Positions 27,769-36,659 of a DNA stretch of 64,000 nucleotides are shown in pieces. Position numbers and translations under genes: made by a program. This DNA comes from Bdellovibrio bacteriovorus. Its GTDB lineage: Bacteria; Bdellovibrionota; Bdellovibrionia; Bdellovibrionales; Bdellovibrionaceae. Below the pieces are notes generated by a model. It worked only from the letters and a program-made list of their open reading frames with translations, was not told the DNA's origin and did not search any database. The DNA lies in assembly GCF_025558485.1 (NCBI RefSeq), contig NZ_CP102930.1:930001-994000 (forward strand), given 5' to 3'. Each line of letters begins with the position of its first letter. Within the stretch, counting starts at the first letter, position 1.

Positions 27769-29226
27769 CTAACCAACAGAATTTTCTAACTTCATTTCGA
27801 TCAATTTCACTGCTTCGACAGAGAACTCCAACGGAAGTTCTTTGAAGACTTCCTTACAGAAGCCATTCACCAGCATTGAAATGGTCTTTTCCATATCCAG
27901 ACCGCGGGACTGAAGATAGAAGATCTGGTCTTCGCTGATTCGGGAAGTCGTCGCTTCGTGTTCAATCGTCGCTGTTTTGTTTTTTACTTCAATATAAGGG
28001 TATGTGTGCGCGCTGCTTTGATCACCCACCAGCATGGAATCACACTGGGAATAATTACGCGCATTTTCCGCTGACGGCAGAATCTTCACCTGCCCACGAT
28101 AGGCGTTGGAGGATTTGTCCGTGGAAATACCTTTGGAGATGATCGTGCTCTTGGTGTTTTTACCAATATGGATCATTTTCGTTCCGGTATCGGCTTGCAT
28201 CAAATCGTGAGTCAATGCCACAGAGTAGAAAGCCCCTTCGGAACCTTCCCCCTGCAGGATGCAGCTTGGATATTTCCAAGTGATCGCCGAGCCGGATTCA
28301 ACCTGAGTCCAGGAAATCTTGGAATACTTACCCAAAGCTTTTCCACGCTTGGTCACAAAATTATAGATACCGCCACGGCCTTCTTTATCGCCCGTGTACC
28401 AGTTCTGCACTGTGGAATATTTAATCTCTGCATTATCCAAAGCCACCAGTTCAACAACGGCGGCGTGAAGCTGGTTTTCATCACGTTGAGGCGCGGTACA
28501 GCCCTCAAGGTAATTCACATAACCACCTTCATCACATACCAGCAAAGTTCTTTCAAACTGACCGGTATCCTTCGCGTTGATACGGAAATAAGTGGAAAGA
28601 TCAATCGGGCAACGCACCCCTTTGGGGATGTAACAGAACGATCCATCAGTGAAGACAGCTGCATTCAAAGCTGCATAGAAATTATCCGTGTGCGGAACCA
28701 CAGAGCCCAGATATTTTTTCACCAATTCTGGATGTTTATGAATGGCCTCAGAAATAGAACAGAAGATCACTCCGGCTTTATCCAGAACTTCAGTGTGAGT
28801 CGTGCCCACCGAAACAGAGTCAAAAACCACATCCACAGCAATGCCCGAGATACGCTTTTGTTCTGTCAAAGGAATGCCCAGCTTCTCAAAAGTTTTGATA
28901 AGTTCCGGGTCCAGGTCGTCCAGGGATTTTGGTTTGTCGGCTTCGTCTTTCGCCTTTTTAGGAGCGGAGTAATAACGAATCGCCTGGAAATCAACTGGCG
29001 GATAAGAAACGTGCGCCCAGGTGGGCTCCACCATGGTCAGCCAGTGACGGAACGCCTTCAGGCGATATTCCAGCATCCATTCAGGTTCATTCTTTTTTGC
29101 AGAGATCAGGCGAATGATGTCTTCATTCAGACCCAACGCCACCTGATCGGTTTCAATGTCTGTGGTGAAACCGTATTTGTATTCGTAACTTTCCAGAGGG
29201 TTGTTGGAATTTTTGTTGTTATCCAT
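27769..29226 (-). CDS. sufB: Fe-S assembly scaffold subunit SufB
   Basis: 485 residues, normal length. Recognisable blocks include [37 protein letters not shown] (here [20 protein letters not shown]), [16 protein letters not shown] and [16 protein letters not shown]. The Cys in CTAP lies in the beta-helix core used in cluster assembly. The start overlaps the regulator gene by 8 bp. About 70 bp separates it from sufC. Confidence 0.96.
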   Translation of the reverse strand: MDNNKNSNNPLESYEYKYGFTTDIETDQVALGLNEDIIRLISAKKNEPEWMLEYRLKAFRHWLTMVEPTWAHVSYPPVDFQAIRYYSAPKKAKDEADKPKSLDDLDPELIKTFEKLGIPLTEQKRISGIAVDVVFDSVSVGTTHTEVLDKAGVIFCSISEAIHKHPELVKKYLGSVVPHTDNFYAALNAAVFTDGSFCYIPKGVRCPIDLSTYFRINAKDTGQFERTLLVCDEGGYVNYLEGCTAPQRDENQLHAAVVELVALDNAEIKYSTVQNWYTGDKEGRGGIYNFVTKRGKALGKYSKISWTQVESGSAITWKYPSCILQGEGSEGAFYSVALTHDLMQADTGTKMIHIGKNTKSTIISKGISTDKSSNAYRGQVKILPSAENARNYSQCDSMLVGDQSSAHTYPYIEVKNKTATIEHEATTSRISEDQIFYLQSRGLDMEKTISMLVNGFCKEVFKELPLEFSVEAVKLIEMKLENSVG

Positions 29227-29674
29227 GAGCCACCACCTCTGTGGATTTTTTTGCTGGCATAGCCACTTTTCCTACTAATAGTTCTTTCAGGCTCAGGCTC
29301 TTATAGAATTCCGTAAGTCTGTGATTCAAATCTGTGATCGGGGATACAATGTTGCAGGTGCCTTGAATTTCGCAGGGAGCTTCTTTGTGAAGACATTTGA
29401 CCAACGCCGTGGGGCCTTCGATCACTTCGACAAGATCGTGGATGGAAACTTTCGCCAGATCTTTGGTGATCTGATAGCCGCCATTGGCTCCGTATTCGGC
29501 GCGCAAAAAGCCGCCCTTTTGGGCCATTTGCTGCATCACACGAGCAGTTGCATCAAACGGAGTATGAAAAGCGTCAGACACTTCCTTGGCTGTGGTCAGC
29601 TCTCCGGGCATCTTTTGGCTCATATACTTTAAAGCCATTAAAGCATACTCAAGCTTGCGGTTGATTTTATTCAT
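29219..29674 (-). CDS. sufR: Rrf2-family Fe-S-sensing regulator of the suf operon
   Basis: 151 residues. An N-terminal winged helix ([20 protein letters not shown], then [20 protein letters not shown]) is followed by [12 protein letters not shown] and a linker with three Cys ([15 protein letters not shown], about 101-115), the spacing that holds a [2Fe-2S] or [4Fe-4S] cluster in IscR-like proteins. As first gene of the suf operon it most likely represses it when clusters are plentiful. The symbol follows function by analogy; the protein is of the IscR type rather than the cyanobacterial SufR type. A palindrome 32 bp upstream is a candidate operator. Confidence 0.88.
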   Translation of the reverse strand: MNKINRKLEYALMALKYMSQKMPGELTTAKEVSDAFHTPFDATARVMQQMAQKGGFLRAEYGANGGYQITKDLAKVSIHDLVEVIEGPTALVKCLHKEAPCEIQGTCNIVSPITDLNHRLTEFYKSLSLKELLVGKVAMPAKKSTEVVAHG

Positions 29675-29705
29675 AAAAGGTTCCTTCTGCGGACACTGTA
29701 TGGCC

Positions 29706-29720
29706 TTCTATCTAATAGAA
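29706..29720 (-). promoter_or_regulatory. Candidate Rrf2 operator
   Basis: A perfect dyad, TTCTATTAGATAGAA on the suf strand (6-bp arms, 3-bp centre), centred about 39 bp upstream of the regulator's ATG, where the promoter should lie. Rrf2 proteins bind such short dyads and often autoregulate. There is no direct evidence for this site. Confidence 0.4.
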
Positions 29721-29741
29721 AGCCAATTGAAAAACAAGATG

Positions 29742-29766
29742 AAATACGCCTAATTTTAGCGTATTT
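29742..29766. repeat. Inverted repeat between the divergent suf and tol transcripts
   Basis: AAATACGC at 29742-29749 and GCGTATTT at 29759-29766 are perfect 8-bp arms around an A/T-rich 9-bp centre. It could be an operator for either direction or a weak transcript hairpin. Confidence 0.4.
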
Positions 29767-29846
29767 AAGATCATGACAGGATTCTTTCCTTTGGTTTTGA
29801 AAAAATGTGCTGATTTCAAAGTCTTAGGGTGCTATACGAAAGTCCT

Positions 29847-30713
29847 ATGAGAATCCTTTTCATTACCGTTTGTAGCTTCCTGGTCCTTGGTGTTCTTATT
29901 TTGATGGCCCGTATTTGGGGTGATGCTCAGAACTACCCTCTTTACGAACATGCCTTCTTTTCTGGCCCCGCTCCGATTGTGATCGTAAAAGCCGACACTT
30001 TGGATAAGGTGCAAGAGGCCGTTAAGCTAAAATCCGACGTCGCAATCTGGGCTGATGTGCGCATGTCCCGGGACAAGATTCCTTTCATTTTGCCTTCCTC
30101 CCGGGATATCGAGTTTTTGAAGGCGAAAGAGGAAGAACAGAAAGCCAACCCCACAACTCCGATCATGATTGGCAGCAAACTGTCTGAATATCCGTGGGAG
30201 CAAATCAACGAGTTCTATAAGAACACTCCGGCCCTGAAGGAATACTACGAACAGTTCCCGCAGACCCGCTTTGTCCTGAACATCGTGGATAACGTGCATG
30301 ACGTGCATTCCGCAGTGGTGGAGGCCATTGAAGGCTTTTCCCCCAAAGATCGCACGCTGATTCAAAGTGACGCCCTGGTGGTGATGAGTTCTGTGAAAGA
30401 ACTAAAACCGGAATGGGTGTACGGCACCAGCACGCCGGATATTATGAGACTTCTTACATTTGATTCTCTATATATTCTTTCTTCCACACAGTTCAAAGGT
30501 GATGTCTTCATTGCCCCGTTCACTTTGCTGAAACGACCGGCCTTTAATGAAAACGTTATCGTGGAAATGCGTCGTCGCAACAAAAGAATCTTCCTGGGAC
30601 CCATCCAAACTTCCGAACAGTTTGCTGAGGCGAGTCGCTATAAAGCTGACGGACTGATCACAGAGAATCTTCCAGAATTGCTACAGCTCCTAAACCAAGG
30701 TCCTGCCCAATAG
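29847..30713 (+). CDS. Membrane-anchored protein resembling a degenerate glycerophosphodiester phosphodiesterase
   Basis: About 288 residues from the ATG at 29847 (MRILFITVCSFLVLGVLILMA, an N-terminal anchor). The remainder follows the GDPD TIM-barrel pattern: AIWADVRMSRDKIPFILPS matches the family's ExDVxxTxDGxPV strand, and the end KADGLITENLPELL matches VDGIITDxP. The opening HRG catalytic motif is replaced (PIVIVKADTLDKVQEA) and the ExD pair is altered, so the usual hydrolysis is unlikely. It lies upstream of tolQ on the same strand with a 78-bp gap and may belong to the envelope operon. Confidence 0.66.
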   Translation: MRILFITVCSFLVLGVLILMARIWGDAQNYPLYEHAFFSGPAPIVIVKADTLDKVQEAVKLKSDVAIWADVRMSRDKIPFILPSSRDIEFLKAKEEEQKANPTTPIMIGSKLSEYPWEQINEFYKNTPALKEYYEQFPQTRFVLNIVDNVHDVHSAVVEAIEGFSPKDRTLIQSDALVVMSSVKELKPEWVYGTSTPDIMRLLTFDSLYILSSTQFKGDVFIAPFTLLKRPAFNENVIVEMRRRNKRIFLGPIQTSEQFAEASRYKADGLITENLPELLQLLNQGPAQ

Positions 30714-30791
30714 GTTGATCCCAATTGCATTTGGGCATATCTTTTTACTGACAGACAGAAGCTCTAACAGCTGTCCGCCGGAGGTCCAGAT

Positions 30792-31532
30792 ATGTCCGCT
30801 TTTAATTTCATCAACGTGGCTGAAGCCGCACCTTCTGTTTCGGTGAACACCAGCTCCATCGATGCAATCGCACAAGCCAGTCCCGTCGTTCAGCTGACTC
30901 TGTTGATGCTGATCATCATGTCCATTTTCTGCTGGGCTATTGGTTATTCCAAATTCGTGACTTTTAAAAACATGAAGCAATCCGACGAACTGTTCATGAG
31001 CAAGTTCTGGAAAGTAAATTCCCTGGACACACTTTTTGAAGACATCGACCAGTATAAAGACTCTTCCATCGCGCGCGTGTTCAAAGCCGCTTATCTGGAA
31101 ATGAAAAAGATCTCTGAATCCCCGCTGCTTTCCAAAACCGAAGGTGATAAACCGATTCTGTCGGGGATCGACAACCTTGAGCGTGTTTTGAACAAAGCCA
31201 CTGAAAGCGAGATTTCCAAAATTGAATCCCGCCTGACAGTTCTGGCCACAACAGGTTCCACCGGTCCCTTCATTGGTTTGTTCGGAACAGTTTGGGGGAT
31301 CATGGGGTCCTTCCACAAAATCGGTCAAACTGGAACTGCCAGCCTGGCGGTTGTGGCTCCGGGGATTTCCGAGGCTTTGATTGCAACTGCGATTGGTTTG
31401 GCGACAGCGATTCCGGCGGTTGTTCTTTATAACAACTTTATCTCTAAAATTCGCAAGCAGGAAATTGCTCTGAATAACTTCAGTGCGGACTTCCTGAACA
31501 TTGTTAAGCGTAACTTCTTTCAAGGAAACTAA
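30792..31532 (+). CDS. tolQ: TolQ/ExbB-family proton channel subunit
   Basis: 246 residues. Three TM helices: about 33-52, then 150-175 (TGSTGPFIGLFGTVWGIMGSF) and 195-218 (VAPGISEALIATAIGLATAIPAVV), with the long cytoplasmic loop between the first two. With TolR it forms the proton-driven stator that energises TolA during cell constriction. Shine-Dalgarno GGAGG precedes the ATG. The next gene, tolR, follows after 3 bp. Confidence 0.95.
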   Translation: MSAFNFINVAEAAPSVSVNTSSIDAIAQASPVVQLTLLMLIIMSIFCWAIGYSKFVTFKNMKQSDELFMSKFWKVNSLDTLFEDIDQYKDSSIARVFKAAYLEMKKISESPLLSKTEGDKPILSGIDNLERVLNKATESEISKIESRLTVLATTGSTGPFIGLFGTVWGIMGSFHKIGQTGTASLAVVAPGISEALIATAIGLATAIPAVVLYNNFISKIRKQEIALNNFSADFLNIVKRNFFQGN

Positions 31533-31535
31533 GTC

Positions 31536-31952
31536 ATGGGAATGAGTGGCGGCGGCGGAAAAAGCCGGGCGACATTAAGTGAAATCAATATCACGCCCCT
31601 GGTGGACGTGATGCTGGTTTTGCTGATCATGTTCATGGTGACGACTCCTTTAATGCAACAGGGGATTGAGGTGGATCTGCCAAAGACCTCCTCGTCCGGT
31701 GTTGAAGTGAATGAAGAGCCTTTTGTATTGGTCATCAATTCGGATCAACGAATGACGATTGCCAAACAAAAGATCGCCATGAATGAACTTCGTCCAAAAC
31801 TCAAAGCAATCTTTGAGCACAAGAAGAACAAACAAGTATACATCCAGGCAGACCGCAAGGTGGACTATGGCTTCGTCGCGGAAGCTATGGCCGAAGTGCG
31901 TGCCGCCGGGATCTTTAACATTGGCCTGATCACACAACCTAAAGACCAGTGA
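31536..31952 (+). CDS. tolR: TolR/ExbD-family subunit
   Basis: 138 residues. The single TM helix carries the essential Asp of the proton path: INITPLVDVMLVLLIMFMVT (Asp at about 24). The periplasmic domain (about 60-138) binds peptidoglycan in TolR relatives (VYIQADRKVDYGFVAEAMAEVRAAG). It overlaps the start of the TolA-like gene by GTGA. Confidence 0.95.
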   Translation: MGMSGGGGKSRATLSEINITPLVDVMLVLLIMFMVTTPLMQQGIEVDLPKTSSSGVEVNEEPFVLVINSDQRMTIAKQKIAMNELRPKLKAIFEHKKNKQVYIQADRKVDYGFVAEAMAEVRAAGIFNIGLITQPKDQ

Positions 31953-32800
31953 ACTACTTAGAAGAAAACGAGCAGCAGAAAAACGACGAACAAGTCACCC
32001 GCGGCATAGGGATCTCCTTTGCCCTGCACGCACTTGTTATTTCGATCTTCACGCTAAAGACCGTGTTCTTTACACAGGAAACCATTGATTTCACACAAGC
32101 CGTGCGTGTGGATATGGTGGGTCTGCCGGACAAAACTCCACCAAAGGATCTGGCACCCCCGGCCAAAGAAAATCCGAAACCAGCTCTGCCTGACAAGGAA
32201 CCAGCCAAAGAAAAGCCTGTGGAAAAACCACCCGAAAAAGTGGCAGAGAAAAAAGCGGAGCCCAAACCAGAGCCAGTCAAACTTCCTCCGGCAAAACCAA
32301 AGGAAGAGGGCGTGAATCTGGAAAAGGTCAAAGCCAAGCAGCAAAACGCTCTGGACAAACTAAAAGCCATGGCAGCTTTGGAAAAGATCAAAGAAGACGT
32401 CGCTGAAGAAAAGAAAAAAGTCGCGGCTAATGCCGGAACTGGTAAAGCCGATACGGGTGCTGCGCCCATCAAGGGCAATGTCGTGTCGCCTGGCAGTTCA
32501 CTGACCGGGATCGCGAAACTTCAGAACGACAGCTATATTTCTGATCTGGATCGTCATATTAAGCAGAATTGGACCATTCCTGAATGGCTGTCCAAAAAAG
32601 ACTATAAAGCCCAAGTGCGTCTGTTCATTGATTCACGCGGCAATATTTTAGGTAGAAAAATTGTTAAATCCAGTGGCAATCCCAGCTACGATGAAGAAGT
32701 ATTAGCAACCATTGATCGTTCGGCGCCTTTCCCGGCTCCACCGGAAAAATTGATCGCCGTATTCTCTGTGGACGGAATCCTGATTGGGTTCCCGGAATAA
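31949..32800 (+). CDS. tolA: TolA/TonB-like energy transducer
   Basis: 283 residues from a GTG start overlapping the tolR stop. Layout: short cytoplasmic tail, TM helix at about 23-43, a Pro/Lys/Glu-rich domain (about 55-125), a helical stretch, and a C-terminal TonB/TolA domain (about 190-283: DLDRHIKQNWTIPEW, YKAQVRLFIDSRGNI and SSGNPSYDEEVLATIDRS). It bridges inner membrane stator and outer-membrane proteins. TolA is favoured over TonB by its place in tolQR-x-tolB. Confidence 0.9.
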   Translation: MNYLEENEQQKNDEQVTRGIGISFALHALVISIFTLKTVFFTQETIDFTQAVRVDMVGLPDKTPPKDLAPPAKENPKPALPDKEPAKEKPVEKPPEKVAEKKAEPKPEPVKLPPAKPKEEGVNLEKVKAKQQNALDKLKAMAALEKIKEDVAEEKKKVAANAGTGKADTGAAPIKGNVVSPGSSLTGIAKLQNDSYISDLDRHIKQNWTIPEWLSKKDYKAQVRLFIDSRGNILGRKIVKSSGNPSYDEEVLATIDRSAPFPAPPEKLIAVFSVDGILIGFPE

Positions 32801-32813
32801 TTAGGAGGACATC

Positions 32814-33878
32814 ATGATGAAGCAGATTTTGGCCTTGATTCTGATTTTAGGCCTGTCACCCCTTATCTCTCAGGCGCAATCCAATGGCATCTATATCAAG
32901 ATGGGTGAAGCACGTACAAAGAAAAGTCTGATGGCTTTTCCACCACTGCAATACTCAGGGTCCCCGTCCACGGCGTCCCGCAATCAGGGTGTGGGCATTG
33001 AGATTTTCAACACCATCACCAATGACTTAAGCGTTTCCTCTTACTTCCAGTTCATCAATCAAAGTGCCTTTCTTGAAGACACTGCCAAAACAGGTTTGAT
33101 GCCAGCCCCGGGTCTGCCTAATGGCTTCAAATTCCAAAGCTGGTCTTCTATTGGAGCTGATTTCCTGGTCCGTGCCGCCTATTCCGTGGTTGGTAACGAA
33201 GTGACCTTGGAAACTTACACATATCACGTGCCTCGTGCGGCGTTGGTCTTAGGCAAGAAGTATAAAGGCCCGACTTCCAGCGCCCGCCGTATTGCGCACA
33301 CGTTCTCTAACGATGTTCTTAAAGCTCTGACCGGTGAAGAAGGTCCGTTCCTTTCCCGCGTGGTGGTTTCCAGTGATCGCGCTGGCGGCCAAAGCAAAGA
33401 AATCTTTGTGATGGACTGGGATGGCGCCAACAGTGAACAGGTTTCCCGTCATCGCAGTATCGCAATCTCTCCAGCATGGTCTCCGGACGGCAAGAAGATT
33501 GCTTACACTTCATATGTAAAACGCGTCGGCTCTAAATTCAGAAATGCTGATATGCTGCTGTTGGACCTGACAACCGGGAAAAGATCCTTGATCTCTTACC
33601 GTCAGGGGATCAACTCAGGTGCGTCTTTTTCCCCGGATGGTCGCAATATCTATCTGACGATTTCTCAAGGGACAAGCCCTGACATCTATAAAATGACTTT
33701 GGATGGAACTTTGGTTGGAAAAATCACCAATGGTCCTTCCGGTGCTTTGAATGTGGAACCGAATGTTTCCAACTCCGGTCAATTGGCGTTTTCTTCAGAC
33801 CGCGCGGGTCGCCCGATGATCTATACGGCCAATGGTGATGGTTCAGCATTAAAGCGTATAGATCATCGGGCGTGTTGA
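32814..33878 (+). pseudogene. tolB: TolB, truncated at its 3' end
   Basis: A signal peptide ([19 protein letters not shown]), the N-terminal alpha/beta domain and most of the WD-like propeller are present ([69 protein letters not shown]). The frame breaks after ALKRI (near 33858) and stops at 33878 after 354 codons, where about 430 are usual. The last propeller blade is missing, as is the pal gene expected next. TolB docks Pal and TolA in the periplasm. The sequence after the break is the end of tig. Confidence 0.92.
33810..33872. repeat. Perfect 18-bp inverted repeat at the tolB-tig break
   Basis: CGCCCGATGATCTATACG at 33810-33827 (native tolB) and its exact reverse complement at 33855-33872, with 27 bases between. 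The second arm spans the switch from tolB to tig. There is no T run, so this is not a terminator. Confidence 0.95.
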
Positions 33879-34341
33879 AGACGCTTTCAAAAACCGTCTT
33901 TTGAAAACTTTGGTAAAGGAAAACCCGGTTGAAGTTCCACCTTCTTTGATGAAAGAACAAAAAGCTTCTTTGGTTGAAGACTTCAAAAAACGCATGACTG
34001 AACAAGGCATGGGTCCAAACGATTTCGCTTCTTACGTTGAAAAATGGGATGGCGACTTTGAAAAAACAGCCGCTGAAATGATCCAGTCTTCCTTCCTTGT
34101 GGATGCTATCGCGAAGAAACACGATTTGTTCTGCAAAAAAGAAGACCTGGATGCGAAATTTGCTGAGTACGCTCAACAAACTGGTATCGAAGAATCCCGT
34201 ATCAAGGAATTCTACGGTCGTCCGGAACAGGCTTCCCGCCTGACTTACATGCTGACTGAAGAGAAAGTGATCGCTTTCCTGAATAAGTCCGTGAAAGTAA
34301 AAGAAGTTCCAGCGGGTTCTTTGAAAGAAGAAAACCACTAG
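33871..34341 (+). pseudogene. tig: Trigger factor, C-terminal part only
   Basis: From about 33871 the frame reads [20 protein letters not shown] and continues for about 156 residues to the stop (FYGRPEQASRLTYMLTEEKV). This is the C-terminal chaperone arm region of trigger factor. The N-terminal ribosome-binding domain and PPIase domain are absent and no start codon or ribosome site suits it. In most genomes tig is followed by clpP and clpX; here a terminator and a DUF72 gene follow. Confidence 0.88.
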
Positions 34342-34359
34342 TTTCTGATTGAACATCGG

Positions 34360-34393
34360 GCCCGTCAGGCATTTGTCTGGCGGGCTTTTTTTT
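34360..34393 (+). terminator. Intrinsic terminator after tig fragment
   Basis: 9-bp stem GCCCGTCAG/CTGGCGGGC (one T-G pair), 8-base loop, then eight T. Confidence 0.9.
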
Positions 34394-34408
34394 GCCCGGA
34401 ATTTACTT

Positions 34409-35302
34409 ATGGAGTTTGGAAAACTTTCCTCCATCGCGAATGTTGATTGGTCACTGCCACCGGATGACGGAGCTTCGGTTGCGTATTTGCAAAAGCTTCC
34501 GCGCCCCACACAACCCACCCGCTTCCTTTTGGGCACCCCTGCGTGGGGACACAAGGAATGGATCGGCAAGATCTATCCAGAGAAAACCAAACCGACGGAG
34601 TATCTGTCCTATTACTCTCAGAACTACGACACGATCGAACTGAACACGTCTCACTATCGCATTCCCAATCACGAACAAGTCTTAAAGTGGCGGGAACAGG
34701 TGACACCGCAGTTTCAGTTTTGTCCCAAAGTGTTTCAGGGGCTTTCGCATTCTGAACAAGGCATGCTGGATAAATCCCTGCTGAAAGAATGGCTGCGTTT
34801 TGTGGAAAGCCTGCAAGAGCATCGCGGCCCTTGTTTTATTCAATTCCCTCCGCACTTTGACTATTCCCACAAGGCGGCTCTGTTTTATTTCCTGCAACAA
34901 TGGCCGAAAGAATTTGAACTGGCTTTGGAATTCCGTCACCCCAGTTGGTTTAAAGACCGTCAGATTCTGCCCGCGCTTACACAATATCTGCAAACTCGTG
35001 GGCTGGGACTGGTGATCACCGATGTGGCCGGCCGCCGCGACGTCTTACACACCTCGATCAGTGCGCCTTTCACAATGTTAAGAATCATCGGCAATAATCT
35101 GGACCCCAGCGACTACACTCGTTCTTTGGAATGGGCTCGTCGGCTCAGTCAATGGAGTCGGGCCGGGCTTCAAAGAGTTTATTACTTCGTGCATGAACCT
35201 GACGACATCAACAGCCCTGAAATGACTCAAGCCCTGATCCAATACCTGAATGAAGAATGCGACGCGAGCTTGTTACCCTTGAAATGGTGCGCCACCCTTT
35301 AG
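34409..35302 (+). CDS. DUF72 (YecE-like) family protein
   Basis: 297 residues starting at MEFGKLSSIANVDWS. The family core, a TIM-barrel of COG1801, starts at FLLGTPAWGHKEWIGKIYPE and shows YYSQNYDTIELNTSHYRIPN, then FCPKVFQGLSH, FIQFPPHFDYS and LALEFRHPSWF. The final VYYFVHEPDDI replaces the usual FxNH segment. Biochemical function of the family is uncertain. The gene follows the tig terminator and precedes a REP element. Confidence 0.88.
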   Translation: MEFGKLSSIANVDWSLPPDDGASVAYLQKLPRPTQPTRFLLGTPAWGHKEWIGKIYPEKTKPTEYLSYYSQNYDTIELNTSHYRIPNHEQVLKWREQVTPQFQFCPKVFQGLSHSEQGMLDKSLLKEWLRFVESLQEHRGPCFIQFPPHFDYSHKAALFYFLQQWPKEFELALEFRHPSWFKDRQILPALTQYLQTRGLGLVITDVAGRRDVLHTSISAPFTMLRIIGNNLDPSDYTRSLEWARRLSQWSRAGLQRVYYFVHEPDDINSPEMTQALIQYLNEECDASLLPLKWCATL

Positions 35303-35306
35303 CCGG

Positions 35307-35332
35307 GGTACGGACTTACTTATGGTAGTGCA
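35307..35332. repeat. REP-like repeat, left end of transposase unit
   Basis: Contains GGTACGGACTTACTTATGGT (35307-35326), the exact reverse complement of 36025-36044. With one mismatch the match extends to 26 bases (35307-35332 against 36019-36044). Confidence 0.88.
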
Positions 35333-35381
35333 ACCGCGTTAATGATCTCCGCTTGGCCGTGCAATTGCACAACTCCACACT

Positions 35382-36035
35382 ATGCCAAGAAAACCTCTTT
35401 TATATACAGATGAAGCTCCCTATCACATAACAGCCCGATCCAATAATCAGGATTGGTTCTATCTTCCCGCGCGAGACTGCTGGCACCTATTTCGGCGGGG
35501 GCTCAACCATATTCACAACGAATTTGGCTTTGAAATTCACGCATTCGTTCTGATGAGCAATCACTACCATCTTATCGGGCAGTGCTCCAAGGAGCATGAC
35601 CTAGGCGAGGTTATGGGCTGGCTGCAAAAATTCATCAGCAAGCAGATCAACCGAAGAACGGGCCGGATCAATCATGTCTTTGGAGGTCCCTATAAAGCCA
35701 GTCTAATTCTTCATCCCTATCACTATAGAAACGTATATAAATATGTCGCAAGAAATCCGGTAAAGGCAGGGTTGAGCTCGATAGTCGAAGACTACAGCTA
35801 CTCCACATTTAGTCGAAAAAATGAGAAAGGTGACTTCATCTTAGTTACGACACCACTTCATTGGCTCGATTCAGTGCCGAGATGTCGGAGTGAAAAATCA
35901 CACTGGTTAAATCAAAACTTCGAGGAAAGACACTACGACGTGCTGAGAGAAGGCCTGAAGAGAACTATATTCAAAGCGCAAGACCGCTCAACAAGGACAG
36001 ACCCATTTATTACGCAAGTGCACAACCATAAGTAA
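35382..36035 (+). CDS. REP-associated tyrosine (Y1/HUH) transposase
   Basis: 217 residues, IS200-like RAYT family. The HUH metal motif is HYH at 61-63 (FVLMSNHYHLIGQ). The nicking Tyr is probably Y121 in NVYKYVARNPVKAGL. The QKFISKQINRRTGRINHVF stretch and GGPYKASLI are family features. Its two ends are bounded by perfect 20-bp inverted repeats, and its stop codon falls inside the right one. RAYTs nick REP sequences and are thought to spread them. Both copies are intact, so the unit may be active or only recently domesticated. Confidence 0.9.
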   Translation: MPRKPLLYTDEAPYHITARSNNQDWFYLPARDCWHLFRRGLNHIHNEFGFEIHAFVLMSNHYHLIGQCSKEHDLGEVMGWLQKFISKQINRRTGRINHVFGGPYKASLILHPYHYRNVYKYVARNPVKAGLSSIVEDYSYSTFSRKNEKGDFILVTTPLHWLDSVPRCRSEKSHWLNQNFEERHYDVLREGLKRTIFKAQDRSTRTDPFITQVHNHK

Positions 36036-36044
36036 GTCCGTACC
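36019..36044. repeat. REP-like repeat, right end of transposase unit
   Basis: Inverted partner of 35307-35332. It overlaps the last codons of the transposase and touches the stop codon of the next, convergent gene. Confidence 0.88.
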
Positions 36045-36616
36045 TATTGGCAGTTGTTAAATTCGCGGAAGTAACGTTGGCAGATGGAATACTGCGAACT
36101 GCAATCGTTGATGTCAGTGGACTGATAGGTCGTTGGAGGGCATTCTTTCGGCGCACCCTTACTGACCATGGCTGTGAATGTGCCTTCGGCGTAAACAGCA
36201 TTATTTCCCAACAAGCGATAGTTCACTTTGTTCGTGCCATTTTCCAATAAAGGCTTTTGGAACAGCGTTGAAATCCAAAGGTTGAAAGCATCTTCGCTGC
36301 GACCACGGGACCCAATGTAGTCTTCTGTTTTACTGCGACTGGAACCATCCTGATGGAAAGCCACAAGCTCCACCTTGGTAGCTCGCCCGTCACGAGGACC
36401 GACGAAATAATCGTAAGCATTCGGAGACAAAACAAGATCGCGGCAGGTGTACACCGCAGATCCACTGCCATTGAATCCACCACACATCACACGAACTTGT
36501 CCTTGAATAGGTACTGCTGTGAGAGAGTTGCCTTTTTCAAAACCAACATGTTGAGCCTGTGAAACAGATCCCACGAACATGCCTAAGGCTATGATAAACT
36601 TGGTCTTTTTAAACAT
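36044..36616 (-). CDS. Exported protein, 190 aa, unknown family
   Basis: Start at the ATG at 36616, since MFKKTKFIIALGMFVGSVSQAQ is a good signal peptide. The mature protein has several Cys (VMCGGFN, YTCRDL, a C-terminal cluster CPPTT, DCSSQYSICQRYFREFNNC) that could make disulfides in the periplasm. The beta-rich core (KVELVAFHQDGSSRSKTEDY) is not one I can name. The Shine-Dalgarno AGAGGGGG lies inside a strong hairpin (36620-36659), so translation may be controlled. Confidence 0.7.
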   Translation of the reverse strand: MFKKTKFIIALGMFVGSVSQAQHVGFEKGNSLTAVPIQGQVRVMCGGFNGSGSAVYTCRDLVLSPNAYDYFVGPRDGRATKVELVAFHQDGSSRSKTEDYIGSRGRSEDAFNLWISTLFQKPLLENGTNKVNYRLLGNNAVYAEGTFTAMVSKGAPKECPPTTYQSTDINDCSSQYSICQRYFREFNNCQ

Positions 36617-36619
36617 GAA

Positions 36620-36659
36620 AGGCCCCCTCTGCCTTGCTTGTTGCGGTAGAGTAGGGCCT
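36620..36659 (-). promoter_or_regulatory. Hairpin that buries the ribosome site of the downstream gene
   Basis: On the transcript, AGGCCC and then CTCTACC pair with GGCAGAG and GGGCCT (6 plus 7 bp, one G-T pair, small internal loop, about 11-base loop). The 3' arm holds the Shine-Dalgarno and ends three bases before the ATG. No T run follows, so termination is unlikely. Confidence 0.55.

Noticed and set aside
28168..29262. 364-codon open frame opposite sufB
   Set aside because: It lies wholly antisense to an unmistakable SufB, has no ribosome site and its translation shows no known domain. It is a coding shadow.
30690..31523. 277-codon open frame opposite tolQ
   Set aside because: Antisense to TolQ; composition is rich in Asn and Gln without domain signs.
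33810..33872. 18-bp hairpin as terminator of tolB
   Set aside because: No T run on either side, and its second arm crosses from tolB into tig. It is better explained by the mechanism of the break.
33724..34569. 281-codon open frame opposite the tolB-tig junction
   Set aside because: It crosses a chimeric junction and a terminator and is antisense to three recognisable genes.
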